IMG/VR virus record: IMGVR_UViG_3300008517_000005
Coordinates: 1-26,669 of that record
From: a virus
Strand: one strand, 5' to 3'
DNA length: 26,669 nt
The notes below the pieces were generated by a model. That model worked only from the letters and a program-made list of their open reading frames with translations, was not told the origin of the DNA and did no database searches. Of the stretch, positions 16,128 through 23,157 are shown piece by piece (the first letter of the stretch is position 1; each line of letters opens with the position of its first letter). Position numbers and translations under genes: made by a program.

Positions 16128-16398
16128 AAGAAGAAGTATTTATAATATTAAAAATCGTTTTGTAATTGAGTTGATATTTCTTGGAAATAACCTTATACAA
16201 TTCTTCTGCTTTCTCGCCTTTTTTCCGGCGGTCACGAAACTCCTGCTGTATGAGAATATTGCGTATTGGAACTGAGGGAATTATTGATTCGGGGTTAATA
16301 AATTGGGGAGAGATACCCATATCAGTAAGTTCATCAGAAATTACTTTTTTTAAACGTGACATTATAAGAAATAAAGAACTATTTATATGTGTTTCCAT
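16126..16398 (-). CDS. Mor-like transcription activator
   Basis: 90 residues from METHINSSLFLIMSRLKK; a start at the inner Met 13 is possible. The C-terminal part (about 48-88) has EFRDRRKKGEKAEELYKV then ISKKYQLNYKTIFNII, matching the helix-turn-helix layout of Mor/C activators (positively charged helix, xAxxYxLSxKTVxxII). In phage Mu, Mor and C turn on middle and late promoters by dimer binding to a dyad. Here the gene is the last of the early half, directly upstream of the dyad at 16102-16127, so it may activate the morphogenesis operon. It overlaps the HNH gene by 16 nt. Confidence 0.6.
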   Translation of the reverse strand: METHINSSLFLIMSRLKKVISDELTDMGISPQFINPESIIPSVPIRNILIQQEFRDRRKKGEKAEELYKVISKKYQLNYKTIFNIINTSS

Positions 16399-16919
16399 CT
16401 TTTTCGTTTTATTATATATTCCGTATGACGACTTGTTATATTAAAATCTTTAGCAATATTTATTGTTTTTTCACCATTTGAAGAACGTAATCTAATTTCT
16501 TTTACATCATTTTCAGTTAATCTTGCTTGTGAATGTTTTTCACCTTCATGGCAACTTAACCCTATTTTAAATGAATGTTCAATGTTTTCCGGATGATTTA
16601 CCAATTCCAAGTTATCAGGTCTGTTACATGCCCTGATACCATTGATATGATTGATTTCAAAACCATCAAGGATTTCACCATTGAAATAAATCCACACAAC
16701 CCTGTGACCAAGACAATGATATTTTTTCCCATTTTTACTAAAATCAATACGAATATAGCCGTCTTGATTCTTACTATTTAGTTCTCTTGGAGTAATTTTT
16801 TGATATTTGGTTTTCCCATATCTTGTGGCAATTCTCCAAATTCTACCTTCATTGTCAATCCTGAAATATCCTTCTTCAATGGCTTCGATGAATAAATACT
16901 CTTGGTGTGCTGGTTTCAT
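16383..16919 (-). CDS. HNH homing endonuclease
   Basis: 178 residues with AGAGGAG upstream. Central HNH_3 motif: GHRVVW (H72), EINHINGIRACNRPDNLELV (H91, N93, N103). A C-terminal helix-turn-helix (about 130-178; ARLTENDVKEIRLRSSNGE to NIAKDFNITS) supplies DNA binding. Typical free-standing homing endonucleases spread between phages by cutting sites in an occupied locus. Here it stands between rusA and the Mor-like gene without splitting either. Target unknown. Confidence 0.9.
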   Translation of the reverse strand: MKPAHQEYLFIEAIEEGYFRIDNEGRIWRIATRYGKTKYQKITPRELNSKNQDGYIRIDFSKNGKKYHCLGHRVVWIYFNGEILDGFEINHINGIRACNRPDNLELVNHPENIEHSFKIGLSCHEGEKHSQARLTENDVKEIRLRSSNGEKTINIAKDFNITSRHTEYIIKRKRWKHI

Positions 16920-16927
16920 AAACTCCT

Positions 16928-17365
16928 CTATATTTCTTTAACTTTTACTTCCCACCGGGGAGAAACAGAATAACTTTTTGTAGCCATTATCTTTACAACT
17001 TGCGAATCGTCACGCCAGAAAGATAAAACTGTCATACAGTCAAGTATATTTTTTATTAAATTATCTAAATCCGGGTTTACTGCAGGCAATATTTTAAAAT
17101 CGGCTGCAGCATGTTGTTTTTTCCCCGACCATGACCGCGGTATAGGTAAATAGGCATTGATAACCACTTCGACAGGGAATAAAAACGGTTCTCTGGGTCG
17201 GTATCGTGTCAACAAACCCATTATTTGCTCCTCATTACGCTCCTGTTGTGATGCTTTGTGAATAGAAACATGAGGACCCATTTTACGTGCTCTCGGCCGC
17301 ATCTGTGCTTTTGGTATTATTGGAATCGTAAATTCAATTTGCTTTCTTGGATAATCCATTTTCAT
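16928..17365 (-). CDS. rusA: RusA-type Holliday junction resolvase
   Basis: 145 residues from the ATG at 17365 (MKMDYPRKQIEF), which overlaps the stop of the 20-residue frame upstream (ATGA); 17380 is an alternative. RusA landmarks: Pro-rich N-terminal strand (IPIIPKAQMRPRAR), the acidic motif NPDLDNLIKNILD (D99, D101, D109) and FWRDDSQVV (D119/D120). It cuts four-way junctions from recombination or replication, before packaging. Neighbours with recombination roles (annealing protein and nuclease) lie upstream in the same operon. Confidence 0.92.
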   Translation of the reverse strand: MKMDYPRKQIEFTIPIIPKAQMRPRARKMGPHVSIHKASQQERNEEQIMGLLTRYRPREPFLFPVEVVINAYLPIPRSWSGKKQHAAADFKILPAVNPDLDNLIKNILDCMTVLSFWRDDSQVVKIMATKSYSVSPRWEVKVKEI

Positions 17366-17424
17366 TTGACTTGGTAACATATTACACCGCTATTCCTAAC
17401 GCTTGAATTTGTTTTTACTGACAT
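17362..17424 (-). CDS. Possible 20-residue leader peptide of rusA
   Basis: The ATG follows a strong GGGGGAG site and codes for MSVKTNSSVRNSGVICYQVK. Its TGA overlaps the rusA ATG at 17365, so it could couple rusA translation to upstream ribosomes. No homologue recognised. Confidence 0.35.
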   Translation of the reverse strand: MSVKTNSSVRNSGVICYQVK

Positions 17425-17427
17425 CGA

Positions 17428-17649
17428 TTACTCCCCCGCTTTAATAAACTCAATAAGAGTTTCCCATTCATGCCAAGCCGCATTATGTAATTTTCCATCT
17501 TTTGTTTCAACAACAGCATAAGTATCTTGGAAAAAGGTTTCGTGAGGTTCACAATCAGAGTTCATACATTCCATAAACCCGTGAAACATAGCTTGTTCCC
17601 ACTCATCATTTTTACTTTGTCTGAATTTACACTTACGTTTTTTCACCAT
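17428..17649 (-). CDS. Small hypothetical protein (73 residues)
   Basis: The ATG has AAGGAG upstream, located in the end of the 36-residue gene. It begins MVKKRKCKFRQSKNDEWEQA. Four cysteines (C7, C28, C33, with HGFMECMNSDCEPHE) plus His residues could bind metal. It belongs to the cluster of tiny genes between initiator and resolvase. Function unknown. Confidence 0.7.
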   Translation of the reverse strand: MVKKRKCKFRQSKNDEWEQAMFHGFMECMNSDCEPHETFFQDTYAVVETKDGKLHNAAWHEWETLIEFIKAGE

Positions 17650-17760
17650 TCACTCCTTCTTTACGCAGGGCTGGCAGGATGGCTTTTTAATGAGTTTATT
17701 AAACTCGGCTAACCACGTGTCCTGAACACCATTGTCACATTCCGAGCCACAGCCCTGCAT
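17650..17760 (-). CDS. 36-residue protein with two Cys pairs (possible tRNA-derived element)
   Basis: The frame starts at ATG 17760 and codes for MQGCGSECDNGVQDTWLAEF and then NKLIKKPSCQPCVKKE. Cys pairs at 4/8 and 29/32 could make a small zinc finger. The stop is immediately followed by the next gene's start. The start has no clear Shine-Dalgarno. The DNA ends of this gene form a 9-bp inverted repeat (GCAGGGCTG/CAGCCCTGC) nearly equal to the acceptor of the tRNA at 24252-24325, and the middle holds a perfect GAGTTT/AAACTC hairpin. It could thus be a tRNA-derived relic rather than, or as well as, a gene. Confidence 0.5.
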   Translation of the reverse strand: MQGCGSECDNGVQDTWLAEFNKLIKKPSCQPCVKKE

Positions 17761-17773
17761 TATAATTTATCAT

Positions 17774-18589
17774 TCACACTTTTTTTATCAATACTCCACA
17801 CCATTGGCAATGATAACCATCTTTATATAAATTCATTTCTTCTTGGCTTAATTCCATTTTACATCCTGGACATTTAATTTTTATTGGTTTTTGCTTGTTA
17901 GATGTTTGTATTTTTTCGATCCCGTCTTTCCTTAACCATTTTCTAATCATCTTATTATGGTCTGTATAATTCTTTCTTCTATTACCTTGACTTAACCATT
18001 CATCAGCATCTTCAATTTTTCTCTCTATTAATCGCTTCCCATAATCTTCAATGAGTCTATCATGTTCTTTTTGAGTTAGAAAAACTTCATCGAGAAATTT
18101 TATTTTTTGAGTGAGTGGTTTTTCTTTTTCTTTACTCACTTTCTTTTTAGTATTTGGAGTAGGAGATGGAGAAGGAGAAGAAGAAGGGGGCGTTACATTT
18201 CCGTTACTTTCTTTTTTTTGTGATTTATTATAACGATGTTTTTGTACCCTAACTTTAGTATTAATACGCTGTTGTTCTTCTCTATACATACGCCTATTAA
18301 TAAGCGTTACATTGGTGTTACAATTTGTTACATTTCCGTTACATGTAACATTTTCGGTATCACAAATATTATTTTCTATGAGTTCTAAAATAACTCTTTT
18401 TGCTTCTTCTTCTGTAACACCCAAAATTCTACTATATTCAATAAAAGTCTTGGATAATTTCCCTTTTGTTTTAGAAAACCACATATAACACAAAATATCC
18501 ATCCACGCACCTTTAGCCTCTAATGATAAACAACCCGTGTCTATTATCCAATCTTTCCAATAAAATTGGTCTGCTGGCGCTTTGCCCAT
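17774..18589 (-). CDS. Replication initiator-like protein (DUF1376-type N-terminus, zinc ribbon)
   Basis: 271 residues. The N-terminus (FYWKDWIIDTGCLSLEAKGA, then WMDILCYMWF) is the winged-helix pattern shared with phage replisome organisers/DUF1376 proteins. A repeated NVT segment (ENVTCNGNVTNCNTNVT), a Ser-Pro linker (SSSPSPSPTP), a helical domain ending in HNKMIRKWLRKDG (similar to DnaA/DnaD-like accessory proteins) and a C-terminal zinc ribbon (CPGC...CQWC) follow. It probably binds the phage origin and loads the helicase; the helicase itself lies outside the window. DNA coding for the NVT segment holds phased GTTACA repeats. Confidence 0.7.
   Translation of the reverse strand: MGKAPADQFYWKDWIIDTGCLSLEAKGAWMDILCYMWFSKTKGKLSKTFIEYSRILGVTEEEAKRVILELIENNICDTENVTCNGNVTNCNTNVTLINRRMYREEQQRINTKVRVQKHRYNKSQKKESNGNVTPPSSSPSPSPTPNTKKKVSKEKEKPLTQKIKFLDEVFLTQKEHDRLIEDYGKRLIERKIEDADEWLSQGNRRKNYTDHNKMIRKWLRKDGIEKIQTSNKQKPIKIKCPGCKMELSQEEMNLYKDGYHCQWCGVLIKKV
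18192..18349. repeat. Phased GTTACA repeats inside the initiator gene (candidate iterons)
   Basis: GTTACA lies at 18306, 18317, 18327 and 18338 (spacing 11, 10, 11), and the last copy begins a perfect palindrome GTTACATGTAAC (18338-18349). Two further copies, GTTACA at 18192 and GTTACT at 18203, are also 11 bp apart. GTTACATTTCCGTTAC occurs twice, at 18192 and 18327. Iterons within an initiator gene are known for lambda (O gene). Asn-Val-Thr codons contribute to the pattern. Confidence 0.4.
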
Positions 18590-18608
18590 TAAATTTTCAC
18601 CCTATATT

Positions 18609-18659
18609 TTTAAATTGAACATTTCTAATTAAAATAGTTTTAATTGAATGCTTCTAATT
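18609..18659. repeat. Two 22-bp direct repeats upstream of the initiator gene
   Basis: TTTAAATTGAACATTTCTAATT (18609-18630, written in two ten-plus parts in effect) and TTTTAATTGAATG followed by CTTCTAATT (18638-18659) match at 18 of 22 bases, 29 bp apart. Each unit is itself a near-dyad (AATTAGAA, 3 nt, TTCAATT). They sit between the end of the methyltransferase and the initiator start, a place for an operator or iterons. The surrounding DNA is strongly AT-rich. Confidence 0.45.
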
Positions 18660-20011
18660 GTACATCATCTGTACGTTTCTTACTCATACCCCCGTAACCT
18701 AAATCAAAGCCGATATAGTTACGCCCGTATGCAAGTGCTACTTTACCGGTTGTACCCGAACCTATGAATGGGTCGAGTACTACTCCAGGATGGAAACCTG
18801 CGTTACAGCCACAGTCGGTGTAGCCTATAAATTTTCTACCTTCTCCGACATGAGATATACCTTCTTGATAGTTATCGATTTCTGATTCACTTGCTACTCG
18901 ATCAGTATGTTTAATGCGACCTTCTTTAACATCTCGTACCCGAATATTAAATGCTTCTTGACTTGTGCCTTTATATATCTTCTCCCGTGCTTTCCCGCAT
19001 TTATTACATATCTCTTTCGGACAGCCGGCAAGTATCGGTGTCTCTATGAGTTTTTCGGGAAATACGGCAAAATGACTGTCAGGGAACGGTTGTGTTGGTA
19101 TGTCCCAAACTGCCCTTTTATTACGACCCTGTGGGTCTGGTCGCATACTTCTGTCTCTATATGTAGTCTGTCCTGTACCTTCATCCCATGTACTTTTACC
19201 ATCAGCCTTGAGATTATCTCCTCCCCATCTATCAAGTGGTGCAGTATATGGTTCAAACTGTTGCTCAAAGTAATATTTCTTGCTCTTCGTAAAGAAGAAC
19301 AGCTTCTCAAAATCTACCGTAAACCTGTCTTTAGCACTCGATGGCATACAGTTACGTTTCCACCATACTATCGTATTACGTTTAATAAATCCAAGTTCAT
19401 CTGTCATCATGAGCGTGAAGCGTTCGGGTATCTGGCAGAGAGACTTAGATTGGGCATTTTTCTTTCCTTCTTGACTTACACCAGCATAACCATCGGTATA
19501 TGGAACAGCGCCGTATTGTGGGGTATTCTTACTCATTCTTCTAAGTTGCTCCATACCACCGCTTTTTGTACCATAGGTATCTCCAATATTTACAAAACAT
19601 GTTCCGGTTTTCTTCAACACCCGCTTTACTTCTGCAAATATCTGTTTCAAATGCTGAATGTAGAGTTGGAATGTGGGTTCAAGTCCTAACGACCCACGCC
19701 ATGCGTCACAGTGGATGCAGAAATTAGAATAAGTGCCTTTGCCTCTTAAATCAGAATCCTGTAAATATCTATTACTCCCGACATTAGCTGGTCTATCGGG
19801 ATGATTCTTGCCCCCCATCGGAGGTTTAAACACCGTATTCCACTCATGCTTACAGTTCTCATCTCCATCCCATATCTGCGGTGGCAATCCATATTCACGC
19901 AAGCCCCAGTTAATAAGGTGGAGAAGTTATTATACAATCCACATATTCATCTGTTAATTGTTTTAGTAAATCTAACGAATGACCTATGTGTGTTTTATTT
20001 AACCAATCCAC
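18640..20011 (-). pseudogene. DNA methyltransferase (beta-class) interrupted by a 4-bp frameshift
   Basis: A 33-codon frame (GTG 20011, MDWLNKTHIGHSLDLLKQLT, then DEYVDCIITSPPY) ends at a TAA at 19912-19910. The remaining 420 codons run 19902-18640 in another frame starting L-REYGLPPQIWDG. Removing four bases near 19909-19912 restores SPPY-WGLREYG and a 455-residue protein. So the catalytic SPPY motif is cut off from the body. The body has a zinc-like CNKCGK, and the C-terminal DPFIGSGTTGKVALAYGRNY SAM-binding motif; this order defines beta-class N6-adenine/N4-cytosine methyltransferases. Downstream part alone lacks the catalytic motif. AGGAGG lies 12 nt before the GTG. A tiny upstream frame (20055-19999) overlaps the start. 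A true inactivation, assembly error or recoding are all possible. Confidence 0.8.
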
Positions 20012-20054
20012 CTGCTGACATCACCTCCTCTATGTGTCTTATTTATCTCAAGCA

Positions 20055-20270
20055 TTAATACCCTCTATAAAAACCAAAAATACCCAATCCAATAGATATA
20101 TATGGGCCCCTCCCTTTATGCCATACCGGAGTCCATAAACATATCCAGAAAGCGACAGGTTTATTGTAAGCTGGTCTGTATTCAAAATCATAGTTCACAT
20201 GTTCATGTTTCCAAGTCATAGCTTTTATACCGCGAAAGAAACTCTTTATATCAACGTGAAATGTCATCAT
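20055..20270 (-). CDS. Small hypothetical protein (71 residues)
   Basis: Begins MMTFHVDIKSFFRGIKAMTW; rich in aromatic residues (nine Trp/Tyr in the second half; FWICLWTPVW). No membrane helix of full length is certain. Its TAA overlaps the ATG of a tiny downstream frame. No family recognised. It lies between two methyltransferase genes. Confidence 0.55.
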   Translation of the reverse strand: MMTFHVDIKSFFRGIKAMTWKHEHVNYDFEYRPAYNKPVAFWICLWTPVWHKGRGPYISIGLGIFGFYRGY

Positions 20271-20306
20271 GTAAGATTTCCTGTGCCTTGCAGCACTTAT
20301 TAAGCA

Positions 20307-20879
20307 TTATCTATTAGCCTCAAAGAAAGCTTTTGCGAATCCTGGTGGTGTTATTGCTCTTAAATCTTTTCTATTTAAAGAAGGCGGATATTTATGTATT
20401 TTGCTACCCTCAATCGGTTCGACTCTATTTTTAATAGGCATATTAAAATTACCCCAGAGACACGTTTTTTTAGTATATGGATCTCCATAATCACAAGGAT
20501 TGAATATTAATTGTGGGTCTCCAAGAAAATCTCTGAGCTTTCCAACAGGGTTTTCGATAGTCCAGAATTTTAATTCATACTGGTGTGCCATGATTATGCG
20601 ATAACCCCTGAAGAATATTCTCATATTTTCCCATACTTCGGCGGTAATTCTTTGCCAAAACCATCTTGCTCCTGAATTAGCCCAGCATGTGCAATCGGTT
20701 GCAAATAATGCTCCATAAACATTTTTAAGCGCACAAAGTAACCTAATTGTCTCCTCATCCAGTAAATCATATTTTGGTAATGTAATATTTCTGACATCAT
20801 AGCCTGCTTCCATGTATGGTTTACTCCAAGCACCTGTACCACCGCAAAGGTCAAGGATGATTTTATCTTTATTAAGCAT
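20307..20879 (-). CDS. C5-cytosine-methyltransferase-like protein
   Basis: 190 residues. Motif I DLCGGTGAWS (10-19) is the SAM-binding loop; TDCTCWANSG (61-70) occupies the place of the catalytic PC motif, with Cys63 and Cys65 instead of a Pro-Cys; IENPVGKL (108-115) resembles motif VI (ENV); DYGDPYTKKTCLWG and PPGFAKAFFEAN complete the pattern seen in short phage cytosine methyltransferase-like proteins. It is about half the length of typical C5 enzymes and lacks a clear target recognition domain. It might modify cytosine or be a nucleotide-modifying relative. Neighbours include two further methyltransferases. Confidence 0.6.
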   Translation of the reverse strand: MLNKDKIILDLCGGTGAWSKPYMEAGYDVRNITLPKYDLLDEETIRLLCALKNVYGALFATDCTCWANSGARWFWQRITAEVWENMRIFFRGYRIIMAHQYELKFWTIENPVGKLRDFLGDPQLIFNPCDYGDPYTKKTCLWGNFNMPIKNRVEPIEGSKIHKYPPSLNRKDLRAITPPGFAKAFFEANR

Positions 20880-20915
20880 TATTAATTAGCTATCCCGTTT
20901 ATCGTAGCCTTTTTA

Positions 20916-20943
20916 ACCGGCAGGAGAAGGGTAGCCCGCCGGT
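20916..20943. other. GC-rich hairpin in the gap before the C5-type gene
   Basis: ACCGGC (20916-20921) pairs with GCCGGT (20938-20943), and GGG with CCC inside, in an otherwise AT-rich gap (20880-20996). No T-run follows on the minus strand. The gap contains no start codon with an open frame. Confidence 0.45.
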
Positions 20944-20996
20944 AACGTATGTTAGGTTAAGGTTAATGTTTACTTCTTCCCTTCGTTTCTTCCAGG

Positions 20997-21260
20997 TTAT
21001 AGTCGGCTGACTGCATTTTCAATTGCAGTAGAATATCTACGTATTCTACTATCAATAGTTTTTAATTTGCTTAAAACATTTGAACCGAGTGCTTCTGGTT
21101 TTTGGGACTCATCCTGTTGTTTTACTTCAGCACCGACTAAGGAATTACATTGCAATTCAGTTACTCTTGATACATTGTCGAGTCTTTCTACAGCATCCAT
21201 TATTTCTTCTGTAGCATTCTCAAGATCCATTTCTTTTTTTTCTACAATTTTTTTACACAT
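20997..21260 (-). CDS. Small coiled-coil protein (87 residues)
   Basis: Begins MCKKIVEKKEMDLENATEEI. Charged helix-rich sequence (EEIMDAVERLDNVSRV, then LKTIDSRIRRYSTAIENAV). No metal or catalytic motif. An AGGAGGT site precedes the ATG. It stands between the ASCH-domain gene and the C5-like gene. No family recognised. Confidence 0.65.
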   Translation of the reverse strand: MCKKIVEKKEMDLENATEEIMDAVERLDNVSRVTELQCNSLVGAEVKQQDESQKPEALGSNVLSKLKTIDSRIRRYSTAIENAVSRL

Positions 21261-21274
21261 TTTGTTACCTCCTG

Positions 21275-21616
21275 TTAAATTTTCTCAAACGTGATCACGC
21301 TTACCCAATCCTCTGGCGATTTACCAATGAATTTACAGAACTCATCAACTGTTTTGCACATACCACCCTCAGCAATCAAATTCTCAGGAGTCATATTCTT
21401 TAACTGCTGACGATATGGTACATGTGTCAATATAAATTGACCTATACATTTTCCTTTAGCATACGGTAATTTGTCATAAGCAGTATGTATCAATCTGTGA
21501 GTACGCCAAAAATTTCTCCACATAAGAAAGTGTTCTACAGACCAGTCACGTCTTGTCTCGGTTTTCTGGCCGCTCAGATATTCATCAACTGTCTGTGCAA
21601 AACTTATGATTGCCAT
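21275..21616 (-). CDS. ASCH/PUA-like domain protein
   Basis: 113 residues starting MAIISFAQTVDEYLSGQKTE. The ISFA..V...L.G.KTETRR phrase (4-23) is the characteristic beginning of ASCH domains, PUA-related RNA-binding or nucleotide-processing modules that are common in phages. The rest (GKCIGQFILTHVPYRQQLKN) fits the barrel strands. ATG overlaps the stop of the 47-residue gene. Substrate unknown. Confidence 0.65.
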   Translation of the reverse strand: MAIISFAQTVDEYLSGQKTETRRDWSVEHFLMWRNFWRTHRLIHTAYDKLPYAKGKCIGQFILTHVPYRQQLKNMTPENLIAEGGMCKTVDEFCKFIGKSPEDWVSVITFEKI

Positions 21617-21759
21617 TATTCAAAATCCTTTTTTCTATCATTTAAGCGTTCTATAAGAGCATTTAAAATTCTATAAGCAGTAACCTTGTTATACATTATG
21701 TGAAGCCACTCTATAAGAGCATCAGCCATCATAATGCCAGTTTTCTTGCCACGATTCAT
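21616..21759 (-). CDS. 47-residue protein with repeated ALIE motif
   Basis: ATG 21759 with AGGATAAATT upstream; codes for MNRGKKTGIMMADALIEWLH then IMYNKVTAYRILNALIERLN. The frame ends as TAATG on the ASCH gene. The ALIE block occurs twice (DALIEW and NALIER), also in the DNA (CTATAAGAGCAT), in an amphipathic helix. Too short for recognition; operon position and coupling support it as a gene. Confidence 0.6.
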   Translation of the reverse strand: MNRGKKTGIMMADALIEWLHIMYNKVTAYRILNALIERLNDRKKDFE

Positions 21760-21767
21760 AATTTATC

Positions 21768-22775
21768 CTACTTTGGAAATTCTGAATATATTCTTCCGTC
21801 AAGTTCAGGCATGTGAATTACTTTGCCGTTTATTTCCATCTGTTTTAAAAAGAAAGGAACATTCCATTCGATACACTGGTCTCTTAAATTCCTTATACTA
21901 TTAATATTTACTTGTCTTCGGTTTTGTCCTGATTCGCAACCGCAGAGTATCCAATCAATCTCTTCGCTTGGAAGTGCTGTTACATATTCACGAGGAATAC
22001 CAAGATTGTGGCTATAATATGTAACATATTCAGTCGTCATTAAATATGGTTCTAAATTAATACTTTCCAATTGAGGCTCAACACTCACAATCCTTTTGCT
22101 TGCCTGTATCGGTAAGAGAATATGACCTTGTTTACCAACATCTGGAGACATAGGGCTTATATTTGAAGTCTCTTTTTTGCGAATACCCTTTTTTCTTTCT
22201 CTAAAAGCACGTAAATTACATTTATGGCTACAATACTTTTTTAATGCAGAACCTTCAATATCTACACCACAAACTTCACATTTTCTACTACCCTTTGCGG
22301 TATAAACAACACCATAATTAGAAATGAAATATCCAGGATAATTAGGAATTGGCTTTATTTCTTCTTTTATGTTATGCATTAATAGTTGTACACTTATTTT
22401 ATCAATTTCTCTTGCTATAAAAAATGGTCTTTTATAATAACTTAAATATTCCAACATTCTTTTAGGTCGTTTAGTAAGAACTATAAAGGTATGCAGGGGA
22501 TTTAATGCCATCAGTGCAAAAACCTTATCTATAAAATTCTCTGGCACATCTTCATGAAACAAATCACTCATGCTACATACGAATATCTTGCGAGGTTTTT
22601 TCCAGTGTAAAGGTTTTTTAAGTCGATCGGGATGGCACTGCACATCAGTAAAATTCCTATCTCCCCAGAATCGTTTTGCTATACGCTCTGCATAACAGTT
22701 TTTACATCCCTCTCGTATTTTTGTGCAACCTGTTACCGGATTCCAAACCTCATCGCACCATTCGATTTTTGTCAT
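21768..22775 (-). CDS. Gp37/Gp68-family protein (DUF5131-like) with a NUMOD4/zinc-knuckle insertion
   Basis: 335 residues. Residues 1-110 and 225-335 are typical of phage Gp37/Gp68 proteins: TKIEWCDEVWNPVTGC..I..GCKNCYAERIAKR (Cys17, 24, 27), FVCSMSDLFHEDVP, FIVLTKRP, RIVSVEPQLESI, WILCGCESG and VPFFLKQ. These three-Cys proteins of unknown function are thought to bind a metal or Fe-S centre. In place of the usual LGVSVENQ segment, residues about 139-222 hold PIPNYPGYFISNYGVVYT, which is NUMOD4-like (the DNA-recognition module of HNH endonucleases), then a zinc knuckle (Cys166, 169, 182, 186). No HNH catalytic residues. The join is in frame and the flanks look intact. Confidence 0.75.
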   Translation of the reverse strand: MTKIEWCDEVWNPVTGCTKIREGCKNCYAERIAKRFWGDRNFTDVQCHPDRLKKPLHWKKPRKIFVCSMSDLFHEDVPENFIDKVFALMALNPLHTFIVLTKRPKRMLEYLSYYKRPFFIAREIDKISVQLLMHNIKEEIKPIPNYPGYFISNYGVVYTAKGSRKCEVCGVDIEGSALKKYCSHKCNLRAFRERKKGIRKKETSNISPMSPDVGKQGHILLPIQASKRIVSVEPQLESINLEPYLMTTEYVTYYSHNLGIPREYVTALPSEEIDWILCGCESGQNRRQVNINSIRNLRDQCIEWNVPFFLKQMEINGKVIHMPELDGRIYSEFPK

Positions 22776-22953
22776 TTAATTTCCCCCTGTATCCTTTCAC
22801 TGCTTTATATGTGCAGAATACCATACCTAATAATAAAATAACCAAAAAGGCAGTTTTACATTTTACTGATATTAAATACAGCATTAATGAACAGTTAAGA
22901 AGCATTACATCAATAATAATTGCGATTAGAATACATTTAAAACGTTCTTTCAT
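22750..22953 (-). CDS. Small two-helix membrane protein (67 residues)
   Basis: Two hydrophobic spans: CILIAIIIDVMLLNCSLMLY (7-26) and TAFLVILLLGMVFCTY (about 34-49), with a basic C-terminus. The start overlaps the previous stop (ATGA), and the end overlaps the Gp37/Gp68-like start by 26 nt. A holin-like or membrane-modifying role is possible, but no lysis enzyme lies near it. Confidence 0.6.
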   Translation of the reverse strand: MKERFKCILIAIIIDVMLLNCSLMLYLISVKCKTAFLVILLLGMVFCTYKAVKGYRGKLNDKNRMVR

Positions 22954-23132
22954 TTGATTATCCTGTCCTTTGCTTTTATGCGAACTGCCATATTTAATTG
23001 CATATACGTCCCACCCATTACTACATTTTGCCGAGTAGTTATATATATATTTTTATTTTCAGCGAAATATTTAACCGCCTGTTTTGCCGCTTCCAACTGA
23101 ACCTCCGATAATTTCACCATAAAATGTTTCAT
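22950..23132 (-). CDS. Small hypothetical protein (60 residues)
   Basis: Begins MKHFMVKLSEVQLEAAKQAV, with GAGGTAAAGGAA upstream. One amphipathic helix then beta-like strands (NIYITTRQNVV). No family recognised. It sits in the tight operon between methyltransferase and membrane protein. Confidence 0.65.
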   Translation of the reverse strand: MKHFMVKLSEVQLEAAKQAVKYFAENKNIYITTRQNVVMGGTYMQLNMAVRIKAKDRIIK

Positions 23133-23157
23133 TTCCTTTACCTCTTCATTTGGGTTG

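Noticed and set aside
18155-18190. Purine-rich tract on the plus strand as a structural element
   Set aside because: It is explained by the Ser-Pro linker codons of the initiator-like protein.
19999-20055. 18-codon minus-strand frame (MLEINKTHRGGDVSRWIG) coupled by TAATG
   Set aside because: No own ribosome site, and it overlaps the methyltransferase start; at most a coupling leader, so only mentioned under that gene.
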